Of a stretch of 43,975 nucleotides of DNA, positions 6,847-14,240 are shown piece after piece. Position 1 is the stretch's first letter. Each line of letters begins with the position of its first letter. The notes beneath the pieces are model-generated. The model was not told the DNA's origin, ran no database searches, and worked only from the letters and a program-made list of their open reading frames with translations. Made by a program: the position numbers and the translations under genes. Origin of the DNA: a virus; the IMG/VR virus record IMGVR_UViG_3300031999_000053, positions 1 through 43,975 of that record; one strand, written 5' to 3'.

Positions 6847-7209
6847 ATGATCTCTATTATTTTTTTAATTTTATCTGCAGTTTTTAACGCATGTATGGAT
6901 GTATTAAGAACTCGTTATTCAATTTCAATTTTTTCTAAATGGAAGAATCAAAATTGGGTGAATCCTGGGTTATCATGGCCCAATAAATGGAAACCCGAAT
7001 CAAAATTTGGAGATTTAATAATGTCTACTGTTTTAGTTTGGATTACAGATTTTTGGCATCTTTGCAAAATGTTGATGTTATTATCTTTAATGTTTGCAAT
7101 TGTATTTTATGCACCTTTTATTAATTGGTGGGCAGATTTGTTAATACTTTATTGTTCATTTACAATTCCATTTGAATTATTTTTTAGTAAAATTCTTATA
7201 AAACCATGA
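6847..7209 (+). CDS. Multi-pass membrane protein
   Basis: 120 aa with an N-terminal hydrophobic segment (MISIIFLILSAVFNACMDVL), a polar Trp/Pro-rich middle (WVNPGLSWPNKWKPESKFGD) and about two further membrane segments (FWHLCKMLMLLSLMFAIVFY; INWWADLLILYCSFTIPFEL). Similar short proteins with an N-A-C-M-D start and a W-N-K-W middle occur in Bacteroidota and their phages, as I recall. Its TGA overlaps the next ATG by 4 bases. Confidence 0.55.
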   Translation: MISIIFLILSAVFNACMDVLRTRYSISIFSKWKNQNWVNPGLSWPNKWKPESKFGDLIMSTVLVWITDFWHLCKMLMLLSLMFAIVFYAPFINWWADLLILYCSFTIPFELFFSKILIKP

Positions 7210-7535
7210 AAAAATTTATTCTTATTTTAGTATTAGTGTTATTAACAATATCTTGTAATAAGTATATTGTGAGTAATGTATATGAAAAAACTTATATAGA
7301 CGATGTAATTGCAAGAGTTGATGTTCAAAATCAACTAAAAGTTTATGAAATGGATTCAATCCCAACAAGTCAATGGATGGAAAACACTATTAAAAGTGAT
7401 ACAACTCGTATTGAACAAAGAATACTTCGAAAAATTGTTGATAAAAATACAAATTATCAGTTTATATTTTCCATGTATGTGTATCCGTCATCTTTATATT
7501 ATCAATTTGTTATACGATATCGCGGAAAAAAATGA
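7206..7535 (+). CDS. Putative lipoprotein
   Basis: 109 aa starting MKKFILILVLVLLTISCNKY, a lipoprotein signal with lipobox (L-T-I-S-C), so it is probably lipid-anchored at Cys17. The mature part is mixed alpha/beta without a known motif (VYEKTYIDDVIARVDVQNQ, IFSMYVYPSSLYYQFVIRYR). It overlaps the preceding membrane protein by 4 bases, so the membrane and lipoprotein genes may form an envelope-related (possibly lysis or exclusion) set; that role is inference. Confidence 0.6.
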   Translation: MKKFILILVLVLLTISCNKYIVSNVYEKTYIDDVIARVDVQNQLKVYEMDSIPTSQWMENTIKSDTTRIEQRILRKIVDKNTNYQFIFSMYVYPSSLYYQFVIRYRGKK

Positions 7536-7640
7536 AATTCTTACATTTTTGGATGATTAATCTAATTTGAAAATAAGTAGCATAAAGTTTTTTATTTGTC
7601 AGAAATTATTGTTATATTTAACTATACAATTAACAATAAT

Positions 7641-7868
7641 ATGAAACATTCATTAGATTTAGAAAGATTAAATTGGCTTACAGATAGAACTAATCGTTCT
7701 AATAATCAAACTCAATTTCTTTTTGATTTAGTAGATGGTGATTTCGAAAAATTAAAAACCTTAGAAACACAAATAAAGAATTGTTTCCTTTTTTATTGTC
7801 CCGGTGATAAAGATGAAGTTGATAAAGTGTTAAAAATGGAACCTAAAGATGATAGTTTTTCATTATAA
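7641..7868 (+). CDS. Small unknown protein
   Basis: About 75 aa from the ATG at 7641 (MKHSLDLERLNWLTDRTNRS). The frame can be extended to a TTG at 7596, but that stretch contains promoter-like sequence (TATATTTA at 7613-7620), so the ATG is preferred. It has repeated Asn, an acidic C-terminus and the segment NCFLFYCPGDKDEVDKVL. Not recognised. Confidence 0.5.
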   Translation: MKHSLDLERLNWLTDRTNRSNNQTQFLFDLVDGDFEKLKTLETQIKNCFLFYCPGDKDEVDKVLKMEPKDDSFSL

Positions 7869-7879
7869 AAAATCTCTTA

Positions 7880-8125
7880 ATGACAAAAAATGATTGTAAG
7901 ATTTTAGTAAATGAATTAAGAAATAACATTTCTTATTCTGATATTGATACCTCAGTTTTATTCGGTTGTGGTCTTGATGATTTTCCTAAAGGAAAAATCA
8001 TAAGAAAAGAAGCGTTACTAATGCACTTAAGATGGCAATGTCTATTTTTAAATGGTGGAATTGATGAAGAAGAATTATGCACTATTCTTCAGATTTTTAA
8101 GGAAAAACGAATAATAATGGTGTAA
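7880..8125 (+). CDS. Small unknown protein
   Basis: 81 aa (MTKNDCKILVNELRNNISYS...), largely helical, with FGCGLDDFPKGKIIRKEALLMHLRWQCLFL in the middle. Eleven bases after the previous stop and two bases before the next ATG. Not recognised. Confidence 0.5.
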   Translation: MTKNDCKILVNELRNNISYSDIDTSVLFGCGLDDFPKGKIIRKEALLMHLRWQCLFLNGGIDEEELCTILQIFKEKRIIMV

Positions 8126-8127
8126 TT

Positions 8128-8727
8128 ATGTACAAATTTCAGAAGGTACAACTTAATTGGAAAGGTATCCAAATTGATTATGATTGGATGCTTGTGCTTG
8201 AGTCTTTAGATGAATTGATAAATTATCATCAAGGAACTATGAAAGCTCAGATTCGTCCAGCTTGGAATAATTTAGATGAAGTACATGCAGGTAAATCTCA
8301 TATAAGTACTAATTTAGGCATGATGATAAATTTTTCTGCTGAAGCGATGGATGGAAGAAAAAGTTTACTTGAATTAACTGCTATTGTAGGTGGAAAGATA
8401 TTTGAAGCTAAAGCTCATGGAATAATTAACACTGGAAAAATTTACATAAATAAAAAAGGTGGATGTTTTCCCCATAGTAAAGATTTAACTATTTTAGATG
8501 AAATGTTAATTGATAAATTGATTTTCCCTCAATATACACTTGAAGATATTGATATACAAAAATGGCAAGGTGGAAAACATTGGTACGCATATATTGGAGG
8601 TAACGAAGTTGAAGTTGATGGCGTAAATAAATGGAGTACACCTGAATTAGCTAAAGAAAAAGCCAAATCAGCTTTGTATAGATTACAACAAGAACAATAT
8701 CATATAAAAGGACAAAAAATACAATAA
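8128..8727 (+). CDS. Unknown protein
   Basis: 199 aa, not recognised. The middle has a beta-strand/glycine pattern (LLELTAIVGGKIFEAKAHGIINTGKIYINKK), and the C-terminus has WYAYIGGNEVEVDGVNKW followed by a helix resembling a small strand-strand-helix module often seen as a C-terminal add-on. No membrane segment. It abuts the nucleotidyltransferase remnant directly. Confidence 0.55.
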   Translation: MYKFQKVQLNWKGIQIDYDWMLVLESLDELINYHQGTMKAQIRPAWNNLDEVHAGKSHISTNLGMMINFSAEAMDGRKSLLELTAIVGGKIFEAKAHGIINTGKIYINKKGGCFPHSKDLTILDEMLIDKLIFPQYTLEDIDIQKWQGGKHWYAYIGGNEVEVDGVNKWSTPELAKEKAKSALYRLQQEQYHIKGQKIQ

Positions 8728-9171
8728 TATGTACACAGCACAAGAAATTTGTACTGCTTTGAATATCGATTATTCACAAGTATTAAACATTTATCCTTAT
8801 GGGTCACGTGTCTATGGTTCTGTGAATGAATTTTCTTACCTGAAGATAAAATAGTTCAAAAGAAAATGAACTTCTCTCTTGCCAAGTTGGATAAGAAAGA
8901 AATGGCAAAGAAACTTATTACTCTTGCTTCTGCAAGTTGGCATAATGCAGTATTATCCCATAAAGATAATAACATTTTATTTGCAAAGAAAAACATTTAT
9001 CATGCAATACGTATTCTTGATTTTGGAATACAAATTAAAAATAATGATAAAATTGTAAATTATGAAAGTTTGAATGAATTTAAGAAAAAATTAGATATTA
9101 GGTCAGCAGATTTTCATGTTAAAGATTATTTTCATCTATTTTTAGAATTAAGTCAAGAATTAAAAAAATGA
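8728..9171 (+). pseudogene. Nucleotidyltransferase broken by internal deletion and frameshift
   Basis: The 5' frame (ATG 8728) reads MYTAQEICTALNIDYS and YPYGSRVYGSVNE, the nucleotide-binding GS motif of Pol-beta-type nucleotidyltransferases, then hits a TAG at 8848-8850. A second frame (FLPEDKIVQKKMNFSLAKLD, then IYHAIRILDFGIQIKN) matches the C-terminal helical domain of the same large-phage/bacterial family. The metal-binding Asp residues and roughly 80-100 residues between are missing, so it should be inactive. The 3' part could be translated from the ATG at 8866 (101 aa). It overlaps the RNA ligase start by 4 bases, suggesting an RNA-repair operon. Confidence 0.65.
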
Positions 9172-10340
9172 ACTATAAATTAACATATAAAGACGCACTG
9201 AAAATGTGTGAAGCGTACAAAAACTTCAATTTCTTTAAGACTGAACATATGTTTGGAGGTTACAGAGTAACCACATTTAATTATTTCTTATGTGATTATA
9301 ATATGTTCATGAAGCCTTTAGTAGATGAACCTGAAATTAACGCACTTGATATGAGAGGTGTTACTTTTGTGTTCAATGAAGATGGAACTTTGTACAAAAG
9401 ATTCTTGATGCTTAAGAAATTTTTCAATCTTAATCAGGTTGTTGATACTCAGTATGATGTTTTGAAAGACAAGAAGATTGATTTTGTTACTAACAAAGAA
9501 GATGGTTCTTTGATTGCTTTTATGGATTTACCTGATGGAACTGTGTTTGCAAAAACTCAGGGTGGGTTTACTAACGAACAGTCTGTAGAAGCCATGAAAC
9601 TTTACGAAACACAAGCAGGCGTTAGAAATTTTGTTGATCATGCATTGCACACAGGATTCACTCCTTTGTTTGAATATGTTTCTTATGATAATCGTATTGT
9701 TCTTAAGTACATCAATAAAGAACTTCGCTTAATAGGCATGCGCGACAATGATAATGGTCAATTCTTTTCTACCGTATATATGTATAAACTTAAGGAAAGT
9801 TTTAATCTTGATGTTGCAATTAAAGAAATTAAGTTTGAATCATTAGATGAAATCATAGAATTAATGAAAACTGCAACTAATATAGAAGGAGTTGTAGTTC
9901 ATTTTATAGATAATCAAATGATTAAAATAAAATCTAAATGGTACTGTAACCTTCATGATATTCGTACTGTAAATATCTTCAGAGAAAATTTCGTTATTCG
10001 TCATTTACTTGAAGAAACTTTAGATGATGTTACTCAAGAATTAAATATGACTGATGATGCTGATGCATTTAAATTTATTGATAATGTTAAAGTAGCAGTT
10101 ATTAATTGGATTAATTATATTGATAAATGTGTAAATTTTTTAATCAAAGAATATGAAAAAATTGGAGATTGGAAAGAATATGCAACTATAAATCATAAAA
10201 AAGCATTTTTTGGATTAGCAAAAACTAAAATTCAACAACCAGAACTTTATATTAAAAGAAAAATATTATATATGCTAAACGCATCAAAGCATTTAATGGA
10301 AGCTAAAAAAATAATAGAAAAATATAAAAATGAAATTTGA
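9168..10340 (+). CDS. rnlA: T4 Rnl1-type RNA ligase
   Basis: 390 aa (T4 Rnl1 is 374). All nucleotidyltransferase motifs of the ligase superfamily are visible: motif I KEDGS with catalytic Lys110, AKTQGG as motif Ia, FEYVS as motif III, EGVVVHF as motif IV and IKIKSKWY as motif V. Upstream, ALDMRGVTF and KRFLMLKKFFNLNQ match Rnl1 (RGxxF, KFFNLNE). The C-terminal ~130 residues form the Rnl1-like helical domain. It seals 3'-OH/5'-P RNA ends, classically repairing cleaved tRNA anticodon loops. Neighbours: nucleotidyltransferase remnant upstream (4-base overlap), HD protein 15 bases downstream. Confidence 0.93.
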   Translation: MNYKLTYKDALKMCEAYKNFNFFKTEHMFGGYRVTTFNYFLCDYNMFMKPLVDEPEINALDMRGVTFVFNEDGTLYKRFLMLKKFFNLNQVVDTQYDVLKDKKIDFVTNKEDGSLIAFMDLPDGTVFAKTQGGFTNEQSVEAMKLYETQAGVRNFVDHALHTGFTPLFEYVSYDNRIVLKYINKELRLIGMRDNDNGQFFSTVYMYKLKESFNLDVAIKEIKFESLDEIIELMKTATNIEGVVVHFIDNQMIKIKSKWYCNLHDIRTVNIFRENFVIRHLLEETLDDVTQELNMTDDADAFKFIDNVKVAVINWINYIDKCVNFLIKEYEKIGDWKEYATINHKKAFFGLAKTKIQQPELYIKRKILYMLNASKHLMEAKKIIEKYKNEI

Positions 10341-10355
10341 ATAAATAAAATAAAA

Positions 10356-10892
10356 ATGAGAGCTAAAACAGTTAATGAAATTCCTACATTTATAGAACTT
10401 TACAATATATGCCCTATTGAAATTAAGGATATTTTAAATAAAGCTAAAATTACTCCGCAGACAGCAACATGGCATCCAGAAGCACCCAATGAAATTGTTC
10501 CTCATAATGTATATGCTCATATAAAAATTGTATATAATAGAGCAAAAAAATATGGTGATTTAAATCTTATGCTAGCAGCTTTTTTTCATGACCTTGGAAA
10601 AACTCAGGTTACAACTAAACACCATTCTATTCCAGATAAATGGTCTGCAAAAATGCATGAGCATGTTTCAGCACGTTTAGTTGAAAAATATCGTGATTGG
10701 ATTGAAAGTTTAGGGGGTGATTTCGATATTGTTTATTATATTGTTAAAGAACATATGCGTGCTAAACAATTAAATCACATGCGACCAGTAAAACAAGAAG
10801 CTATTCGTCAACATAAGTATTATGATTTATTGCATCAATTTACTAAATTAGATGATATGAAAACTCCTTATTTAAATGAATTTAACAAATGA
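10356..10892 (+). CDS. HD-domain metal-dependent phosphohydrolase
   Basis: 178 aa. VPHNVYAHIKIVYNRAKKYG followed by LMLAAFFHDLGK gives the H...HD signature (H50 or H55, H78-D79). Further His/Asp residues (KHH at ~89, HEHVSARLV at ~101, VKEHMR at ~130) complete an HD metal site. The layout resembles the HD domain of bacterial CCA-adding enzymes, which can act on 2',3'-cyclic phosphates. Next to the RNA ligase this suggests an RNA end-healing role, but nucleotide hydrolysis is equally possible. Confidence 0.75.
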   Translation: MRAKTVNEIPTFIELYNICPIEIKDILNKAKITPQTATWHPEAPNEIVPHNVYAHIKIVYNRAKKYGDLNLMLAAFFHDLGKTQVTTKHHSIPDKWSAKMHEHVSARLVEKYRDWIESLGGDFDIVYYIVKEHMRAKQLNHMRPVKQEAIRQHKYYDLLHQFTKLDDMKTPYLNEFNK

Positions 10893-11640
10893 ACAACTTA
10901 GTCTCCTTTTCCGTTGTGTGGGTGGGGGCCCAATTGATAAAGCAAAGATAATTGTCTTTGGCAATGAACTTGGAACAAGCGAAGCCGGCGGTAATACACA
11001 AACTACAATCGAACATTTTCAACATGACTGGACATCAAATCCTGTTCTTCCTGTTGGAGAAGGTTTTGTAACACTTAAATTTGGAGTACTTCCTGTAAAT
11101 AGTGTCTTTCTTCAATTCATTAGTCGTATGGCGCTCGCAATTAGACATAAAGAAGATCGTTTTTTTGACTCATTGACATTTGAAGGTAGAGCATTTTTAA
11201 ACAACTATATCATGAATGAGCTTTATCGTACAGATACTGCTGTTCTTAACCTGAAACCACTTCCCCAAACTTCAGAAAAGCACTGGGATTACACAAATGT
11301 TAATGAGGATGGATACCATAATCTCTTTAATTTCAATCTTCGTCGATCACAGGAGAACTCTTGGAAGAACTTGAGACTATCTGTTATGAAATTTGCATTC
11401 GAGATGGCGCAAAACGCATTAATTCTTGGGTCAGGAGATAAAAAAAACAAAAGAGCATTTCTACAATTAATGTACAATAATAATATTCAATTTGATGATG
11501 TAATACTGGAAAATGGACTAGAAATATATGTATCAAAAAAACCTAAAATAATTTTATCAAATTACTATAGCCCATATAGTTTAGGTTTAGATGGATTAAA
11601 ACAAATTTATCATTATATTATTAAAAATGAAATGTTATAA
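10876..11640 (+). CDS. Unknown protein, possibly uracil-DNA-glycosylase-fold
   Basis: 254 aa overlapping the HD gene by 17 bases. KIIVFGNELGTSEAGGNTQ (~24-42) resembles the first strand and GxExG-type loop of the uracil-DNA-glycosylase superfamily. AVLNLKPLP (~120), ALILGSGDKKNKRAFLQLM (~178) and a late IILSNYYSPYSLGLDGLKQI could be later strands of that fold. I cannot point to firm catalytic residues, so this is a weak structural guess. Confidence 0.5.
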   Translation: MNLTNEQLSLLFRCVGGGPIDKAKIIVFGNELGTSEAGGNTQTTIEHFQHDWTSNPVLPVGEGFVTLKFGVLPVNSVFLQFISRMALAIRHKEDRFFDSLTFEGRAFLNNYIMNELYRTDTAVLNLKPLPQTSEKHWDYTNVNEDGYHNLFNFNLRRSQENSWKNLRLSVMKFAFEMAQNALILGSGDKKNKRAFLQLMYNNNIQFDDVILENGLEIYVSKKPKIILSNYYSPYSLGLDGLKQIYHYIIKNEML

Positions 11641-11695
11641 TGTTAAATATATTTTACAAAAAGATATAAATTTGTAAATTGTATTTTACATTATG

Positions 11696-11724
11696 AAAAA
11701 GAGTCAGTATATTGACTCTTTTTG
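11696..11724 (+). terminator. Rho-independent terminator
   Basis: AAAAAGAGTCA / TGACTCTTTTT form an 11-bp stem around a 6-base loop with a T-run, 55 bases after the stop of the preceding gene and before the structural-gene block. It separates the RNA-repair operon from the fibre genes. Confidence 0.8.
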
Positions 11725-11763
11725 CGTTTTATAAATTTTATTTTGTTTATTTTAATTAAAGAA

Positions 11764-11787
11764 TATATAAAATAAAATATATAAATT
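11764..11787 (+). promoter_or_regulatory. Late-promoter-like motif
   Basis: TATATAAAATAAAATATATAA-type sequence just upstream of the ATG at 11790. Variants of TATATAAA(A/T)A recur immediately before most structural genes here (13600, 24165, 27461, 31611) and resemble the T4 late-promoter box TATAAATA. A gp55-like sigma factor is encoded at 23778. Confidence 0.45.
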
Positions 11788-11789
11788 TC

Positions 11790-13592
11790 ATGAAATTTTC
11801 GAGTTTTTCGAGATCTACAGAAGATTTAACAATTACATTACAAAATGATATTCCTATAGAAAATGTAGGAACTATCAAATATTATCAAGATAATGCGAGT
11901 GGTATATTTTCAAAAAAAGAATTTCGTTGGTCATTTAATAATGAGTATTGGTCTTCTTGGCAAACTTTAACTCAAGTCGCGTTAACTGCGATTGATACTT
12001 ATGTTAATTACTATTTCTTTTTACAGATTAGATACACATTAACTGCAGTTGGTTCTGGAACTGTTACAACATTTGAGTTAAATTATCTTAATGGTACAGC
12101 AGTTGCGGTTACACCAAGAATTCTTACAGAAGATATTCAACATCTTGATGCTTCAGCGGTTCTTATTCACGATATTCTTCAAACATATGAAGTTGTTACA
12201 ATTAGAGATGCTAGTTTATTAAATGGATATTCTGGTAATTATTATTTAGATCGTCAACATCATGTAGGACATCAAACAATTAGTTCAATTACAGGATTAC
12301 AAGCAATATTAGATAATACTGCTACTGTGGGTGCTTATGTTAAAGAAGCTTCTCTTGGAACTGATTTTACTTGGGTTAATGGTTTATTAGATGTGAGTGT
12401 TACAAGTGGTTATTCAACTACTTATATTGATGGTTCGTTAAATGCAAAAACAGACTTTACCTATACAGTTAAGCAAGATGTAAGTATTGGATTAAAAGCA
12501 GATAAAACTTATGTTGATACATCACTTAATAATTTAGGAATTAAAGATGCAAATATTGACACTTCATTAAATGCTTTATGGGTTAAAGAAGGAAATCAAG
12601 ATTCTTCATTACTTCTTTATGTTAAAAAAGCTGGAGACACGATGACAGGAAATCTAACTATTAACTCTTCTCTCTTTGTTAATGGTAATGTTGGTATAGG
12701 TACTAATTCACCAACTAAAACTCTTGATGTTTCTGGTAACTTCCATACAACAGGAAATGCTCGTATTGATAGTTCATTAGGTGTTAAAACAGCATATATT
12801 TATACAGATGCAACATCTGGATATGCTACATTATTAGATATTCGTTCAAATAATGGAACAGCATTATCTGGCGGAGATACTAATTTTACTGGAACTTTAG
12901 GAACATTAAAACTAAGAACTTATAATATTGGAACCACCATCCCTAGTATAAGAGGTTCAGCTTTCTTTCAAGATACTGGTGGTTTAATGTTTTTAACACA
13001 AGCAAATAATGAATCTATATTTTTCGGCACAAATTATAATTATTTAGCACCACAAATGGTTCTTAATAGTGCAGGTAAATTAGGTGTGGGTGGAATTCAA
13101 AATCCTTCTACTTATCTTGATGTTTCTGGTAACTTCCATACAACAGGTGCTGCTTGGTTTGATGGTTCATTAAATATAAAAAATCAAAGAATAATAGGAA
13201 TAGCAAATCCTATTGATTCTTCAGATGCAGTCAACAAGTACTATGTAGATAGTTCGTTTGGATTAAAAATTGATGTTGATACATCATTAAATTCTATATG
13301 GACTAAGTTTACTAATATAGATGCTTCATTAAATTTAAAAACTGATTATACTTATACTTTCAAACAAGATGCTAGTATAGCACTTAAAACTAATTTCACA
13401 TATAGTCTTATTCAAGATGCTAGTATAGCACTTAAAACTAATTTCACATATAGTCTTATTCAAGATGCTAGTATAGCACTTAAAGCAGATAAAAGTTATG
13501 TAGATGCTTCTTTAGTTAATATAAGAATACAAATGGATAGTTCTTTTGCAGCAAATGAATTATGGATGATAGTTTATGCCGTTTCATTATAA
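11790..13592 (+). CDS. Tail-fibre-like structural protein
   Basis: 600 aa. Residues 1-110 form a globular, baseplate-attachment-like N-terminal domain (GIFSKKEFRWSFNNEYWSSW). The rest has fibre repeats: heptad-like D-x-S-L/I-N units, two GxGT..P..LDVSGNFHTTG modules (near 305 and 447) and NKYYVDSSFGLK, typical of trimeric phage tail fibres. Near the C-terminus 16-residue units (QDASIALKTNFTYSLI) repeat. The gene follows a terminator and late-promoter-like motif. Host-receptor binding is the probable role; no chaperone or peptidase domain is seen. Confidence 0.7.
   Translation: MKFSSFSRSTEDLTITLQNDIPIENVGTIKYYQDNASGIFSKKEFRWSFNNEYWSSWQTLTQVALTAIDTYVNYYFFLQIRYTLTAVGSGTVTTFELNYLNGTAVAVTPRILTEDIQHLDASAVLIHDILQTYEVVTIRDASLLNGYSGNYYLDRQHHVGHQTISSITGLQAILDNTATVGAYVKEASLGTDFTWVNGLLDVSVTSGYSTTYIDGSLNAKTDFTYTVKQDVSIGLKADKTYVDTSLNNLGIKDANIDTSLNALWVKEGNQDSSLLLYVKKAGDTMTGNLTINSSLFVNGNVGIGTNSPTKTLDVSGNFHTTGNARIDSSLGVKTAYIYTDATSGYATLLDIRSNNGTALSGGDTNFTGTLGTLKLRTYNIGTTIPSIRGSAFFQDTGGLMFLTQANNESIFFGTNYNYLAPQMVLNSAGKLGVGGIQNPSTYLDVSGNFHTTGAAWFDGSLNIKNQRIIGIANPIDSSDAVNKYYVDSSFGLKIDVDTSLNSIWTKFTNIDASLNLKTDYTYTFKQDASIALKTNFTYSLIQDASIALKTNFTYSLIQDASIALKADKSYVDASLVNIRIQMDSSFAANELWMIVYAVSL
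13365..13483 (+). repeat. 48-bp tandem repeat in the fibre gene
   Basis: Units starting CAAGATGCTAGTATAGCAC begin at 13365, 13413 and 13461 (period 48; the third is partial). The first two are identical in DNA and encode the 16-residue unit QDASIALKTNFTYSLI. Near-perfect DNA identity implies recent expansion, a means of changing fibre length. Confidence 0.9.
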
Positions 13593-13599
13593 ATAAATA

Positions 13600-13607
13600 T
13601 ATAAATA
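13600..13607 (+). promoter_or_regulatory. T4-type late promoter box TATAAATA
   Basis: Exact match to the T4 late promoter box, 15 bases before the ATG at 13623, within a longer AAATATATAAATAAAATAA context shared by other late genes in this window. There is no other obvious reason for this repeated string before structural genes. Confidence 0.55.
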
Positions 13608-13622
13608 AAATAATAATAAAAA

Positions 13623-14213
13623 ATGTCTAAAATTAGAATAAATAATTATACTTTTAACAAAACCGCAAAAACGATATCTTTTACAGATTATAAAACTATT
13701 AGTCTTGATGGTTTATTGCTTATAACTAATGTAACTTCTAATATAATAATTTATAATTTTGCTTCTCCGGCTTTAGGAGGATCTGTATCTGGAAATACTT
13801 TAACATTGAATTATGATACTTCTTCAATGTCAAATACAGATAAATTACAAATTTTATATGATGATCCAAATACAAATTCAGCAACAGATGAATCTATTTT
13901 ATTATTAAGAAGAATAGTAAAGGAACTTGAATCAAGTGCTACAGTTGATAGAGCTAATAGACAAAGAGTTGTGATTGATGGTTATAAATCTGATATTGCG
14001 GGTAACACTATTGATTGTCTAGGAGCAGTATTAACGGGGTCTAATGTAGGATTAGCGGGGCAAAGTGCTCAAATTGCACCTCCCTATAATAGTTTAGGTT
14101 CTCCCTGGTTTAATTATACTTGGGAAGGGCCAGTAGATCAAAGATTTAGAGTAGCAGAAGATAGCCATATAAGTTATCAATTAGGTATAAGATCTCATTT
14201 AACATTTTCTTAA
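13623..14213 (+). CDS. Virion structural protein (small, beta-rich)
   Basis: 196 aa. The N-terminal domain (SISFTDYKTISLDGLLLITN-type pattern, VTSNIIIYNFASPALGGSVSG, LTLNYDTSSMSNTDKLQILYD) is a beta-domain I have seen repeatedly in virion proteins of large phages. The C-terminal half (VVIDGYKSDIAG, SPWFNYTWEGPVDQRF) is unrecognised. Flanked by two fibre-like genes and preceded by a late promoter box, so a fibre or tail accessory role is likely. Confidence 0.6.
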   Translation: MSKIRINNYTFNKTAKTISFTDYKTISLDGLLLITNVTSNIIIYNFASPALGGSVSGNTLTLNYDTSSMSNTDKLQILYDDPNTNSATDESILLLRRIVKELESSATVDRANRQRVVIDGYKSDIAGNTIDCLGAVLTGSNVGLAGQSAQIAPPYNSLGSPWFNYTWEGPVDQRFRVAEDSHISYQLGIRSHLTFS

Positions 14214-14240
14214 AAGATAAATAAATAAAATAATTATATT

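Noticed and set aside
7596-7640. TTG-initiated N-terminal extension of the gene at 7641
   Set aside because: The stretch holds promoter-like sequence and a good ATG follows; the extension looks untranslated.
13365-13483. CRISPR-like repeats
   Set aside because: The repeats are in-frame, contiguous 48-bp coding units with no unique spacers. I saw no CRISPR array elsewhere in the window.
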